Below are positions 1-11,600 of a DNA stretch of 64,000 bases, one piece after another. A program made the position numbers and the translations under genes. The DNA comes from Taxillus chinensis (Eukaryota > Streptophyta > Magnoliopsida > Santalales > Loranthaceae). Every line of letters begins with the position of its first letter. Position 1 is the stretch's first letter. Location: the NCBI GenBank assembly GCA_023512835.1, contig CM042088.1:46020771-46084770 (forward strand), written 5' to 3'. The notes below the pieces were generated by a model. The model saw only the letters and a program-made list of their open reading frames with translations, was not told where the DNA came from and did no database searches.

Positions 1-790
1 TCCTTGTAAATTGTGAGAACAATGATGGGTATGATTTTCTTCATCATGAGTGTCTTGTAACAATGGCTAAAAACCTAATCATCACCAGATGCATTGACTA
101 TGGTAATAATAATCAAGACCAAGTTACATAACAATGATTTGGTACAAAGATGACACATTTCATGAGTCACACAATCAACTACCTTCCTAAATAATTAATG
201 AAAAGTAAAAGTGAATCCCATATGCAAATGCCAAGAACTGCAGGCGAAAGGTCAAGCAGAGTGACTGCTGCGTTCAGTCCCTTCAGCTATTTTTTGGGCC
301 ATTTGGTGGGAACAAAACCACCAGCTGTTTGAGAATTCTGAAAGCAGCGTCCAATATGTCAAAGGGAGGTGTAGGCTTTGTTGTTAGAAGTGGTTGTGTG
401 TTTTAACATCTATCCTTTTGCTGAGAGTTTTCATTTCCTTAGCATGTGTTGTGTTTCGTAATTTCGTCTCTTGCTTAGTGACTTCAATAAAGTTTCACCT
501 TTACCAATAAAAATTAAAAATTAAGTATTCCCTTAATGTCCTAGACTCAAACAAATGGATTTGTCACCGGCTTTACCCATCAGAAGTATGTATAACAAGG
601 TAACAATTCAACTTTTGTAGGTATATATGCCAAGTTAGGGAATGAAATGAAATTTGATGACTAGCTTAAAGGATGTTAAAAACTATTATGACTGTAACAA
701 TTCAACTTTTGTAATATGACAAGTTAAAATATGAAGGGAATTTTGGTGGCCAACTTAATGGATATTAAAACAAAGCCCTGAGGTTTATAC
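1..790 (-). other. Intron 2 of SHPRH (open at window edge)
   Basis: Begins at a gtataa donor at 790 on the minus strand and runs off the left edge. The next exon, expected to carry the ATP-binding ADEMGLGKT-type motif, was not found on the minus strand here. AT-rich, with a short repeated phrase (taacaattcaacttttgta) near 600 and 695. No coding signal seen. Confidence 0.6.
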
Positions 791-1989
791 CTGAACGGAT
801 TATAGAATATTTTTGAACATGAGTCTACCAATTCTATAGGCATGCATAGAGGAAACAAGAACCGACTCCTCTCACATTCTCCCAAACTACCAATTGCGCC
901 CTTTTCTCGTTGTACCATCCAGAAGGCTGCCCGGCTCTGGTATGGTCTTAGAACAGGAAGTAAGGCAGCAATGTCATCTTCAAGCATGGGAGTGCCCCTA
1001 TACATGAGAATGTCTCTTTAGGGTCTAAACATCAATTGTCTCCTTGATTGTAAAATACATGCAGCACGGAGAAGATAATGCACAATAAACTAAGGAACTC
1101 ACTTTGATGGTTTAATGGCTTCATAAAATTCAGCAGCATCAAACCTTGAAGGCCGCTGGGGGGGCATGTTAGCATTTTGTTTCAGTTTCCCTCCCAATTG
1201 CTGATCGAGCTGTTCTAGGTGCTCTGCTGCCTTACGAACACCACCATACCTGGCCTCTGAAGTCATAACTTCTGGACGTAACCAAGCCATGACACTCATC
1301 ATACTCTTTTTCCAGGGCTGCCTTGAAGTTTCCAAAACGGATTCACAAGCATCAAGCGCACTCTTAAGCAGCTGTGCCCTTACCCTTACAGATGGAATAA
1401 TGCCCTCTGATAATGTGATTCCTAGAACTGGCCTCAGCGTCAAAAATTTAAGACTGGCCAGATGAAGAAGACCAGAAACGCCCTCGTCTGGTCCATCGAG
1501 AGTTCCAGAAAAAATCACTGTATGCATCTCCTCCTCCTCCTCCTCCTTCTCCTCCTGGGGAGCACGTCTCTGAATAAACTGCAGACATATACTACTTGCA
1601 GGCAAGATGGGCCAATGGCCCAGCCTCATGCGAACTTCGTCTCCTCTTTTGCACTCCCCATGCTGCAACATAAATCTTAAGGAGTAATTTAGATTTACGT
1701 AAGAAGTCGAATCATCTGTCCTGAAATCAGAAAATCCTTCTCGTACATTGATGTCTGTCAGAAGCAGTTCGGAGATGTCCAGGGGCTCTTCTGAAGCCCA
1801 AGACCATCTATCAACTTCTACAAAAAAGGGTCTACCATCTCTCGCATCACCTTTGTGGTGTTTGGGGGGAGCAGCACTCTGGTGTTGGTGGTGGTGGTCA
1901 TCATCCGATTCCACTCCAGCAGCTGCTTTTTCATGGTTTTCCACAATCCCACCTGCCCGGCGGGGCCTAATCTGCTTCTTTCGCCCCAT
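791..1989 (-). CDS. SHPRH: SHPRH-type SNF2/RING E3 ligase, N-terminal exons (partial)
   Basis: The first two coding exons of a plant SHPRH homologue, a nuclear SNF2-family ATPase with an embedded RING domain. Mammalian SHPRH polyubiquitinates PCNA in DNA-damage tolerance. Exon 1 is 1989-1103 and exon 2 is 997-791. The start is the ATG at 1989 (MGRKKQIRPRRAGGI, the usual plant start), not the in-frame upstream ATG at 2028. The donor at 1102 (gtgagt) and acceptor ending at 998 (tatag) join the exons in frame as ...AIKPSK-GTPMLEDD. Exon 2 ends at a gtataa donor. Residues about 312-328 (LRPYQSRAAFWMVQREKG) open the SNF2 helicase domain. About 366 residues are visible; the ATPase motifs, RING and C-terminus lie beyond position 1. 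There is a His-rich stretch after residue 25 and a Glu run near residue 145. Family assignment is from recognised motifs, not a search. Confidence 0.88.
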
Positions 1990-2136
1990 TGCTATTGATC
2001 TTGCTAATAATATGCAGCACGCACGCACAGTTTTAAATTAAATATGGTCTCTTCAATTTATTATCTCAAGAATTCAAATAAATCTGCCAATAAAAAATAA
2101 TAATGTTATTATACAAACGGGCTGAGGGCTACTGAT

Positions 2137-2179
<43 letters not shown>

Positions 2180-4914
2180 CTCGATCTCGACTCTCAGCTG
2201 GAGGTAACCTTGGGGTTTGTTTGGGGGTTTGCTTGATGGTCTTTAGTTTACAGCACAAGAAACACCAAATTGCCATCAAACATAACAGCGTTTATGAAAA
2301 ATTAAAATAATGAATCTACGCCGGCAAAAGAAATATGGGATGACCGAGGGAATTGGAAGCAGTGAGGGATTGAGAATTCAGATTGTAATACAACGAAAAA
2401 AAATAGAGAGACACAGGAAACGTAAGAAGTCTGGAAGAGTGAACCGCGAGTCAGGAGGATGATATTGGGAGGAGGATGATATTCGGAGAATTTCCAAAGG
2501 CACACGACAACGAAAATTAAAGAAGTTAATTGGTATCTCCAATCCTAGCTAACTAATAATACATCATTTATTTTTTTCTTAACCATTAATTTTTCCAATC
2601 TACCCCTATATTACATTTCCCAAATTTCAAATCCTTAACCCTAATGGATCATCCAAATCCCAAATCCCTAACCCAACATCAAAAATCATTGAGCAGAGGT
2701 CGTTCGTCGATGGATCGTTGAGTAGAGGCCGTCGTCCGAGCAGAGGTCGTCTGTCCGAGCAAAGGTCATCGTCCGCGACAGGGGAGGAGAGGAGGGGGGC
2801 ATGCGACGGGAGAGCATGGGGGGGGGAGGGGGACTGCAGCGGAAACGCAGGGACTGAAACGTAATTTCTTACTTATGCGCTGACATAGCATGTTCAGCTA
2901 AGCTAAAGCAAAAGCAAAAGCCAAATTTTACTTTTTTTTGCTTTAACTAATGCATTGGAGAAGGGTTTTAGCAAAATATAGCTTTAGCTATGCCTTTACC
3001 TAATGCATTGGAGATGCTCTAATAATTCAAAATTAATATTTAAAAATTATGAATATGTTTTTAAAAAGAAAAAGTATACGTGCACTCCTTCGAATAATTT
3101 ACACGAATTATTATTTATTTATAATTTAATTAAGTAATCTTCAAAAAAATATATCAATTCGCCCACTATTTATGGTTTCACACGACAAACGTTAATTCCA
3201 AAACAATAGAAAAAGAATCAGCAAAAGATAATGTTACTACAAATTTACGGTATAATGAAGCAAAAATTAATGAAGAAGTAAGTGGTCTTTTTCAAATCAA
3301 TTCCAAAAAAAAAACCGCTTATCCAACTCATTTTTATTTTTTACAGTTTATTTTTTTTTTTTTGTTCAAATAACTTTTGGTGATCAATATTAATAAGTTC
3401 GAGTAGTAAATTTTGAACACTTATAATATATTCGATTAACCAGTTAATATTACTTGTTTATTAATATAAATATGTTTGAACCATTTTTATGTGGGTCGTA
3501 TTTATTCTACAAATTTTGAATATGAAGAAAAAGAAAATTTAATCCAATGACATTTATATGTTCTACTCAATAACATGAGAATAGAGATTTGGCCAATTGC
3601 TGTATGTGGAAAGAAAAAACACAAATATATGAAAGCAAAAGAAGAATATGCCGCCGGTTCATGGAATAGGAGGCGGCAGATGAAAAGATGTCAATGACGT
3701 GGAAAAGGTACGTGGTAGACATGTTAATCCTAAATAATATTTATGTTAATTTATTAGAATATTAAATGATTATTTTGAAATACATATTATAAAATGAGTG
3801 TATTTAACATTCTGGTGGGTGCATTTATCTCTCACCTTTTACAAAATATTTATAACTATTTTAAAATTTTAAATCTAAACTCAATTCCAATGGTAAGCCT
3901 AAATAACTATTTATTTATTTATAGATTTTTCTTATGTTTTATTACCCACCAAAATGATTGTTTTTTTGATTTTTATGAAACTCAATTTAAAAAATACACA
4001 TGTTTTTAAAAACAAATTCTCTTTCATATCAAATAAATATTATTTTTAAATTAAAATTCAACATGAATTCTAAAAAAATACATAAAACATATTATATAAA
4101 ACAAACCTCGTGTCAAACAAATCTTTTTTTTTTACTTTTACTTTGTCATCTTTTCTTTTCTTTTTTCCAATACAGTCACTCGTTTATTAAATACACCTAC
4201 ATAAAAAATTTATTAATAAAATAAACATTTAATATGAAATATAAATTACTTACCTACCTTTTATGATTAATACACCCACATTTCATTCCTCAACCCCAAA
4301 TCCCTTTTTCTAAACGTGTCTTCTTCGTCATAGCTCCCATATCATCATTTGACAGTTTCTTTTATGTCACCAATGTTCTTTAATAGCTTATTTTTCTCTA
4401 TCTTTAACCACTTCTTCACTGTATTTTCTTTTTCACGGAGGTCCTCCACACAACAACTTCTTTTCCCACTATCAATCTTAGAATCCCTAAGGTTTGATTC
4501 ATTTCACAAAGGTCATTCACACTCTAGTTTATTTTACCAAGTTTCATGTCATAATATAACTTTTGAGCATATGTAGCTTGTCTATTATAAATTTGAGAAA
4601 ACATAATTGGAATTTTCTTTTTAATCGTCAAATTGTATAATAAGTGTTCATCTTGTATTGTCCAACACAAACATTTATGTTCGATAATTATATAGTGAAT
4701 ATAACAAATATATTCTATAAACAATTTTTGAACAACACATATATGTTATATGAATAGTACTAGTTGAACCAAACATATATGTTCAATTGTCTTCGAACAA
4801 AAGTTATCTGTTCTATTATTATTCGACAATATATATTATTGTCTTACTATGTTTTCCAAACAGAAAGTCTATTCTATGTTTATGTTCTAATTTGTTTTTG
4901 TTTTTAGGTATAAC
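1990..4914. other. Intergenic region upstream of SHPRH, no gene seen
   Basis: Probable 5' UTR and promoter of SHPRH up to about 2500, then AT-rich DNA. Positions 2696-2780 hold imperfect ~19-base repeats around gagcagaggtcgt. A G-rich patch lies at 2785-2850. Two copies of aatgcattggaga at 2950-3015 end in gatgctctaa, which resembles one end of a Harbinger-type element, but no partner end was found. Positions 3795-3838 carry, in reverse orientation, a terminus like that of the MITE at 50413 (ggtgggtgcatttatc). The open frames here are low-complexity and unconvincing. Confidence 0.55.
2141..2176. repeat. (CT)n microsatellite upstream of SHPRH
   Basis: About 18 uninterrupted CT units followed by three gatctc units. 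It lies about 150 bases 5' of the SHPRH start codon, so it is in the likely 5' UTR or core promoter of that minus-strand gene, where it reads as (GA)n, a common setting for plant GAGA-type promoter repeats. Confidence 0.9.
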
Positions 4915-6074
4915 ATGGTGCGAGAAAGGACATCGGCTATTGCTTTGTTTAAACAAAGATGTGATGAGGTCAAAGTTGTTGAGGCTGCCCAAGCTAGACT
5001 TGTTGAGGGTGCCCATGCTTATATTCAAAGCATTGATTGTGTGATGGATGTTGCACCTAACACTCATGATTCTTTATAAGTTGATGATGTTACTCAGCCA
5101 ACGAACAAGGCGTATAAAAAGTGTGTACTTCAACATTTTCATCATGGAGGTGCAAAGAGTATGGGAGGAGGTTCAAAGAATACTCAAGGAGGTACAAAGA
5201 GTAGCCAGTGAGGTACTGAGGCAAGTCCGCATAGTAGTCAAGGAGCTACTAATACTATTGAAGGAGGTGTAAATCATAAAAAAGGAGGTCCAGATAGTAG
5301 TCAGGGAGGTGCAGAGACTACTTAGAGTGGCCCAGATAATAGTTAAGAAGGTTTAGAGACTACTAAAGAAAGTCTAAATAGTAATTAGTTAAGGAGGTGC
5401 AAAGACTACTTAGGGAGGTCTATAGAGTAATATGGGTGTAAAATGGATCACTGGTTCGTGAACTAGCCCGTGGTCCATGTGGACCGAAGCGGATTTTACC
5501 ATAATTTTTATGAGCCATTTTAATTGCAGGACTAAATGGATTGATTCATCTAGGCCTCGTTCGTGCGGACCAAATTTGTGCAGATGCAGACTATTCGCGG
5601 ATCAACTTTTTTAAACTATTACCTATCCTACATGTATATTAGTACATAGAGTTTAAACTTATTAATTTTAGAATTAAAGTTTAAAAATATAAACTTTAAA
5701 ATATAATTTTCAAAAAATATTTAACAAACTTAACTTATACATTTTTTTAATAAATAAAAAAATATGGACCGGTCTACGTCTGCGTGTAGACTGGATCGGT
5801 AAATTTTTAGTTCATTAAAAGTGTAGGTCTAAACGGGCTAGCTCGTTTAGGCCCGTTCCGTCACAGACCAAATCGAGTCGTTTTATACTCCTATCAGGGA
5901 GGTACATAGGCAACTGGAAGAGGTGTAAAGCATATGCATGGAGGTGTAAAGCCTACTTAATAAGGTTTGCAAAGTAGTTAGGAAAGTCCAGAGGATACTT
6001 GGGGCAAAGGTAAGGGTAGGGGCCCCGTAAAGACTCGTATTTGGGTAGTCTTGAGAGATAGTCGTCTATGGGAA
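4915..6074 (+). pseudogene. Broken glycine-repeat reading frame, possible transposon protein remnant
   Basis: A 54-codon frame runs from the ATG at 4915 to the stop at 5077 and begins MVRERTSAIALFKQRCDEVK. Shortly after it, from about 5140, come imperfect repeats of about 24 bases encoding units like GGTKSSQ or GGPDSSQ, interrupted by stops and frame changes. The repeats stop at about 5430, where a hAT-like element is inserted, and resume at 5894. The stretch ends near 6013-6074 with a frame reading GKGKGRGPVKTRIWV. Plant CACTA-associated proteins often have an RGPTK-like motif, so a CACTA accessory protein is one guess, held weakly. The whole stretch is non-functional now. Where the original gene started is unknown. 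Confidence 0.4.
5431..5893. mobile_element. hAT-like non-autonomous element (about 460 bp)
   Basis: The left end reads tatgggtgtaaaatggatc and the right end, reverse-complemented, reads taggagtataaaacgactc: imperfect inverted termini of the TAGGGGTGTAAA type common among plant hAT elements. Near the right end are phrases typical of such elements (gggctagctcgtttaggcccg). It interrupts the glycine-repeat frame, which continues on the far side. No clear 8-base target duplication is visible, so the exact ends are uncertain. No transposase is encoded. Confidence 0.5.
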
Positions 6075-6353
6075 TGTAACTATCGGGACGGTAGTGTAGC
6101 CGTCAATGTGAGCATTTTGATCGTACTTGGGCCCGATTCCGAGTCGGGGCCCCGTTTGACCCGATTGTTGACTTTTCGGGGTCTATTGGTCGACGTTGCG
6201 TTTGAGCGGTCATTTGGGTGTACTAATATCTGTGTAGTATTGTGCTCGTCATTTCGAGCGTTTGGACCGTAGTTTGACTCAATTTGGAGTTCGGGACCTC
6301 GGAGGTTAATTATGATCGGGTCAATGGTTACTAGGTCGATTGATTGGTAAAAA

Positions 6354-6361
6354 TATAAATA
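6354..6361 (+). promoter_or_regulatory. TATA box of LTR A
   Basis: The sequence tataaata, followed by gggg, lies within U3 of the only complete LTR. Transcription would be expected to start near 6385. LTRs B and C lack the region, so only LTR A could have driven this element. Confidence 0.6.
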
Positions 6362-7059
6362 GGGGAAAGAGAGCTTCCACGTTACGTTTGAGCGTTTCAC
6401 GTTTCGCGTTGGAGAGCTTAGAGAGAAAGAGAGAAGGAAGCTTGGAGGCCTTGGCGATTTGGGGCGTTTTGAGCTCGTCCAAGCATCAAGAATCATTCCA
6501 GGTAGGTGTTCCACCGATTCTTCACCCTTTTCTTGCCGTTTTTTTGGTTAACATGTAAGAATTTGATGAAATCATGCAAATTCGTGTTGAACCCTAGAAT
6601 TTGGGGAAAACAAATTTTTGGTTGAATCTTGTATTTAAATGCGTTCGAGGGGTAAGACGTGATTTAAAACCTAATATATAGTATTAGGTATGAGTTTTGT
6701 GAGATTCCGGGTTGAATCCAGAAGAAACAGTGAAAAACGATGATGAACAGATCGTCGTGAATCAGGTGAGAAACAGCCGATGAGATCGACGGAAATTGAA
6801 AATTTCGAATGTGCGATTCAGGTTCGAAGGTGGTTCGATGTAGTGTATTTCGAGTGTCGAATGTGAAATTTTCGAGTGTCGTTTCGAAGGTTGAAGGAGT
6901 TTAAGGGAGTTTAAGGCGGTTCATGGGTACTTGAAGGTAGTTTTGAAGGTAGTTGAGTGTAGGTTGAGTCGAAGGCGTTAAACGAGATTGAAATGCGATT
7001 CGAAATGCGGTTCGAAATGTAGTTTCACCGATTAAATACGGTTTGATCGGACTGGACCT

Positions 7060-7123
7060 ATTTACATTGCAACCTATACCCATCTACACAATTAAGTATT
7101 TATACTTAAGTTACAATGTAAAT
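7060..7123. repeat. Compound hairpin in LTR A
   Basis: The outer arms atttacattgcaac and gttacaatgtaaat enclose an inner hairpin, ttaagtat-tt-atacttaa (7092-7109). The structure recurs almost unchanged at 13740-13803 and 20512-20575 in LTRs B and C, although neighbouring sequence has many indels. Confidence 0.75.
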
Positions 7124-8198
7124 AACGAAATACCCCCTTTTGGATTCAAAAGAAAAATACTAAAAAATTAATTCCCACTATTGCAAAATGTGAAAATTGG
7201 GTTTTAGTGTAAAATTTAAAAACCCAAAAGTTCGTAGTGGTGAATTTTTGGAAAGTGGGGTTAGACATCTCAGAAAAATCCCCAAAAATCGATTATCTTA
7301 TTTATCTATGGGAACCCAATGCCGGGACTTTTAATTTCAAGAAAATAGTGCTATGGGTACTTCCTTCATAAATCAAGGGTCGAGGATTTACTTGGGAAGC
7401 GCTCGAGTCCAAAGGAAATGTTGAGCTGACATGCCATACTAATGTTAGTATGTTGGTGTGAGGTATTGGGACATGGACTCCGTGACTTGTTTGGGTTCTC
7501 ACCGTGATGCACCGATGGTGCTTATGTGGTTGACATGGCGGGCTATGCACCGATGGCAGCCCCGTGTGGCGCCGTGGCCGGGCTATTGCGCGTGGAAGCT
7601 AAGGCCCGAGTTGAGCCGTTGAGCTCGTGGAGCTAGGGCGAGTGCCCCTGAGCCGGGATCCCATGGAGGATCGTGGACAGTTGTCCGATATTTGTTGCCG
7701 AGTCTCGATGTTTGTGCACACTACACGGTGCCGAGTACACCGAGCATATAGATGGACTTATATGTGTTGCATGACGTGGAGTGTTGGGGTCACCTTCGAG
7801 CTTGTCGCTCACCCCTACTTGTTGTTTACCTTTTTCGTGTGACCCGAGACTAGTGGAGGACTTTCTTCCGAAGGACGTGCCCACTACTCGATGTATGATA
7901 CGATCGTATTCTCGTATTGTGTATTGTATTATGTTTGTATCCCGGACATGAGTCCGTGGACGGTTATATTTGCATCCTTGGTGATGCGATGTCGTATATT
8001 GTTTGGCTTATTGTATGCATGATGATGTATGGGAAGTACAGGATTACCCTTGATGTATGGCGTACGGGGTTGCATATTTGAGACAAGACCCGCGGTGTAG
8101 TCTCTTTTGGTGCTAGTACCAACCCCTTGACCTTTCGGGTGCGAGGCAGGGAAGTCATGTACCCGGTTCCGGGTTCCCGGAAGTCGGGGCGTGACAAG

Positions 8199-8210
8199 TT
8201 GGTATCGAGC
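8199..8210 (+). other. Primer binding site, internal domain 1
   Basis: The sequence ttggtatcgagc begins two bases after the LTR. It matches the 3' end of plant initiator-Met tRNA (tggtatcagagc) with one base missing. Confidence 0.75.
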
Positions 8211-8465
8211 ATGGTCAGCGGACCTAGGTTAGTGAGGGGTGGTTAATTGATTCAATGTGACTTGAAACTGTAAGGAGGGCGCCCGATCACGCAGTCCTTA
8301 CGGGTATTCTAGGTTATGTTGGTGTCGGTTAGATCATCCTAGGAGCACATAGGGTGCATTGCTAGTGGTATGATCGTGTGCATATAGGGCACTAGATTGT
8401 CTTTGTGTGTGATGTGCTCGTATGTGGTGCCGGGATGGCCGTGGCCGTGAGAGCGGGATTGATGT

Positions 8466-8580
8466 GGTGTACCCTATGGGGTGACACGATGCTATATGCA
8501 TGGTTGTGGACCTACGGGTCATGGTGTACCCGATGGGGGACACGATGCTATATGCATGGTATGGACCTACGGGTCGTGTG
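8466..8580 (+). repeat. Tandem duplication in the Ty3 leader
   Basis: A unit of about 57 bases containing gacacgatgctatatgcatgg occurs twice in tandem between the primer site and gag. The same pair is at 15173-15297 in internal domain 2, so it predates the tandem arrangement. Confidence 0.8.
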
Positions 8581-8661
8581 GTGAGAACCTACAAGTCGGT
8601 TGTGCCTTTGATGGCCGTTTGTCTTATTGATCGTTTGTCGTTTGTTGTTGTGGCCGGTGTG

Positions 8662-11600
8662 ATGGCACCACCGAGGAGGCTATCCGAGGCCAAGGCCGCG
8701 GAGGAGCCCACGATAGAGTCGGGGCACCGGGGCGCGCGAGCCCGCGCAGAGATCGTCGGCTCCCGTTGTGGGACCTGATTTGGCTTAGGTATTGATTCGG
8801 TGCAGGAGGCCATGCGGGGTATGCGGGGCTCGATGAGGGATATGGCTAGAGAGGTGGATGAGGCAAGAGGCAACGGCGGCCTCAGCGGCCACCACGGCCT
8901 CAGCGGCGGGAGGCAGGGTGGTGCGGACGTGCCCAACAGGAGGTCGTGATAGAGCCGCACGACGAGGAGTGGATTGGGCGCAGTTTTTGAAACATGCACC
9001 CAGGACTTTGAGGATGGTTCACGGCCCGAGGTACCGAGGACCTGGATTAGATGGACAGAGGACATCTTTGAGATGAGGGGTGCGGATGAGGAGCGGGTGC
9101 GCGTGGCGACGCCTATCCGTTGGGTATCCCACCGGTGGTGGGAATCCACTAGAGCCGTCCATGGCGATCGATGAGCCGGAGAGAGTTTGTTGAGCGCTTC
9201 TTGGGGAGTATTTTCCCCCCTCGTTGCGAGATACTCGACGTAGAGAGTATTATGAGCTTGTGCGGGGTAGCATGGGTGGGTGAGTATGTGCAAGCCTTCG
9301 CAGATTTGGGGCGGTTTGCTCGGAGTCTTGGGAAAAGGAAGGCGAAGACGCGGACTTCATTCGGGGCTTGAGGCCATCTTTGAAAAGCAATTGGAACCGA
9401 TGCAGTTGACCAGCTACCGGGAGGCGGTCGACAAGGCGATCATTATTGAGCGAGGTCGGGATCGGCGAGAGCTCGAGGCCGGGCGGTTGGCGGGGCCCCG
9501 AGCAAGAAAGGCGAGTGGGGAGAGCGGTGTCGCTCCCCGAGAGGAGAGGCAGTGCGAGGGTTTCTAGCCAGCGATGGGACCCCGTGGAGTTCAGCCCGAC
9601 GGAGGCCCGGTACTGTTGGAGTTGTGGTTTGACCGGGCATGTCTCGGAGCCGCCAAGGAAAAGATGACATGCTTCCGATGTGGGAAGGTGGGACATGGAG
9701 CTAGGGAATGTGTTACCCTTAGCCCCCCCAGCTGCAGGCCCTCGTCCGAGAGATCGGGGACGAGGAGTGGGGCTCCATCTCGGAGGTCGGTGCCACCGCA
9801 GAGCACGCGATGCGACTGCGGTGCGGCGGCCTCGCCGGGAGGCTCGGGTCATGTTGATCAGCGGGGCAAGGCCCCAATGGGCCAAGCAGGGCGGTGGACC
9901 ACGAGGGAGGACTTTTGCCCTCACCCGAGAGAGGCAGAGGTTCCACCAGTGGACGAGGCAGAGCGGGACCTTCGGTGGTGAGAGGTACCATCATCATTTC
10001 TCATACTATTTGTTCGGTTTTGATTGATACCGGTGCTACCCATTCTTTTTATTTCGTATGCTACGGTGGTTGGATTAGAGTTAGACCGGGAGACAGTGAG
10101 TCGGTCTCGATGGTTGCTTCACCTTTGGGTGGAATTGTGATACTTGAGAGTATCTGTCGTGCTTGTCAGGTAACACTGGGGGTGTTAACTTGTTGTGTGA
10201 TTTGTATATCATGGAGTTAGATGATTTCGATGTTATCCCGGGTATGGACCGGTTGGTCTCCGTGGAGGCCAAGATTGATTGTTTTCGACGGCTGTGACGT
10301 TCCTCACACCAGGGGGCACGCGGGGTGTCTTTGTGGGTGAGTGGACGAGAAGCATGCGGTTGGGACCATTGAGGCATGGGTGGGGTGATGTGACCCACCG
10401 TACGCTTGACATTGGTTGACGGGCGGAGAGAGGGGAAGGCCGTTTTGCCACCCATTGTAGATCGGTTCCCGGATGTGTTTCCCGAGGACTTGGTCGGCTT
10501 ACCACCCGTGAGGGGGGAGGTTTTCGATCGAGTTGTTGCCGGGGACAACACCGATCAGGTTAGCGGCCTACGGGATGGCACCCCCAGCTTAGAGAGCTCA
10601 AGAACGATAGATGACCTATTGCGCGAGGCTTTATCGGCGGAGTAGCTCACCGTGGGGTGCTCCAAGTGTTGTTCGCCAAGAAGGCGGATGGTTCACTTCG
10701 TCGTGTAAGACTACCGGAAGCCGAACCAGCGCGTGAAGAACAGTATCCATTGTCGAGGATCGATGACCCTGTTCGATCGTCGAGGTGCGAGATGGTTTTC
10801 CAAGATAGACTTGAGATCCGGATACCATCGTTGAGGGTTAGGGAGGCGGATATCCCTAAGACCGCGTTTAGTTGTCGCTATGGGCATTATGAGTGGCTTG
10901 TGATGCCGTTGGGTGGGCTCCAAATACTCCCCACGTTGTTCTATGGGATCGATGAACCGGTATTTGCTCCTTTTTTGATATGTTCGTTGTGGTGTTCATC
11001 GATGATATTTTGGTCTATTGCGACCAAGAGGAGCATGAGGAGCATTTCGGGTTGTGTTACAGACCTTGCGAGAGCATCGGTTGTACGCGAAGTTCACAAA
11101 ATGTGACTTCGGGTGCAACAAGTGCACTTCTTGGGGCATGTGGTATCTTCGGAGGGTATCACGGGATCCCTGAGAAGATTGAGGCGCATGTCGTGGAAGA
11201 GGCCCACGAATGTGTTTGAGATTCGTAGCTTCCTTGGTTTGGCAGGCTATTATCGGAGGTTCGTGGAGGATTTTTCCGGTGGCGCCTCCTATGACACACT
11301 TGACTAGGAAGGGAGTTCCTTTCATTTGGTCCGATGCGTGTGAGAGTGCTTTCATGGAGAAGGCACGATTGACCTCGACCTATCTTGATTCTTCCACGGA
11401 GGGTGTGCCTTTCGAGGTGTATTGTGATGCTTCCAGGGTGGGACTTGGTTGTGTGTTGATGCGGACTCGGCGGTGATTGCTTATGGGTCAGGCGTTGAGA
11501 CCACATGAGCGAGCTATCCCACGCATGATTTGGAGTTGGGCGCAGTGATCTTTGCACTTAAAAGCGGGCAATTATCTCCTTGGGGAGAAGTTTGTGGTGT

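Larger units (their letters stand above)
6075..8196 (+). repeat. 5' LTR, complete (LTR A)
   Basis: About 2.1 kb, from tgtaactatcggg at 6075 (start inferred) to cggggcgtgaca at 8196, just before the primer site. This is the only one of the three LTRs with its U3 (6075 to about 6380), including a TATA box. The part from 6451 to the end matches LTRs B and C. Positions 6790-7020 are rich in ttcga motifs. A hairpin conserved in all three LTRs lies at 7060-7123. The left end is approximate because no target duplication could be matched. Confidence 0.75.

Noticed and set aside
1748..2041. Plus-strand 97-codon frame opposite SHPRH exon 1
   Set aside because: Antisense shadow of a conserved coding exon.
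2881..3022. Possible Harbinger element ending gatgctctaa
   Set aside because: Only one terminus could be seen; no left end with a matching target duplication.
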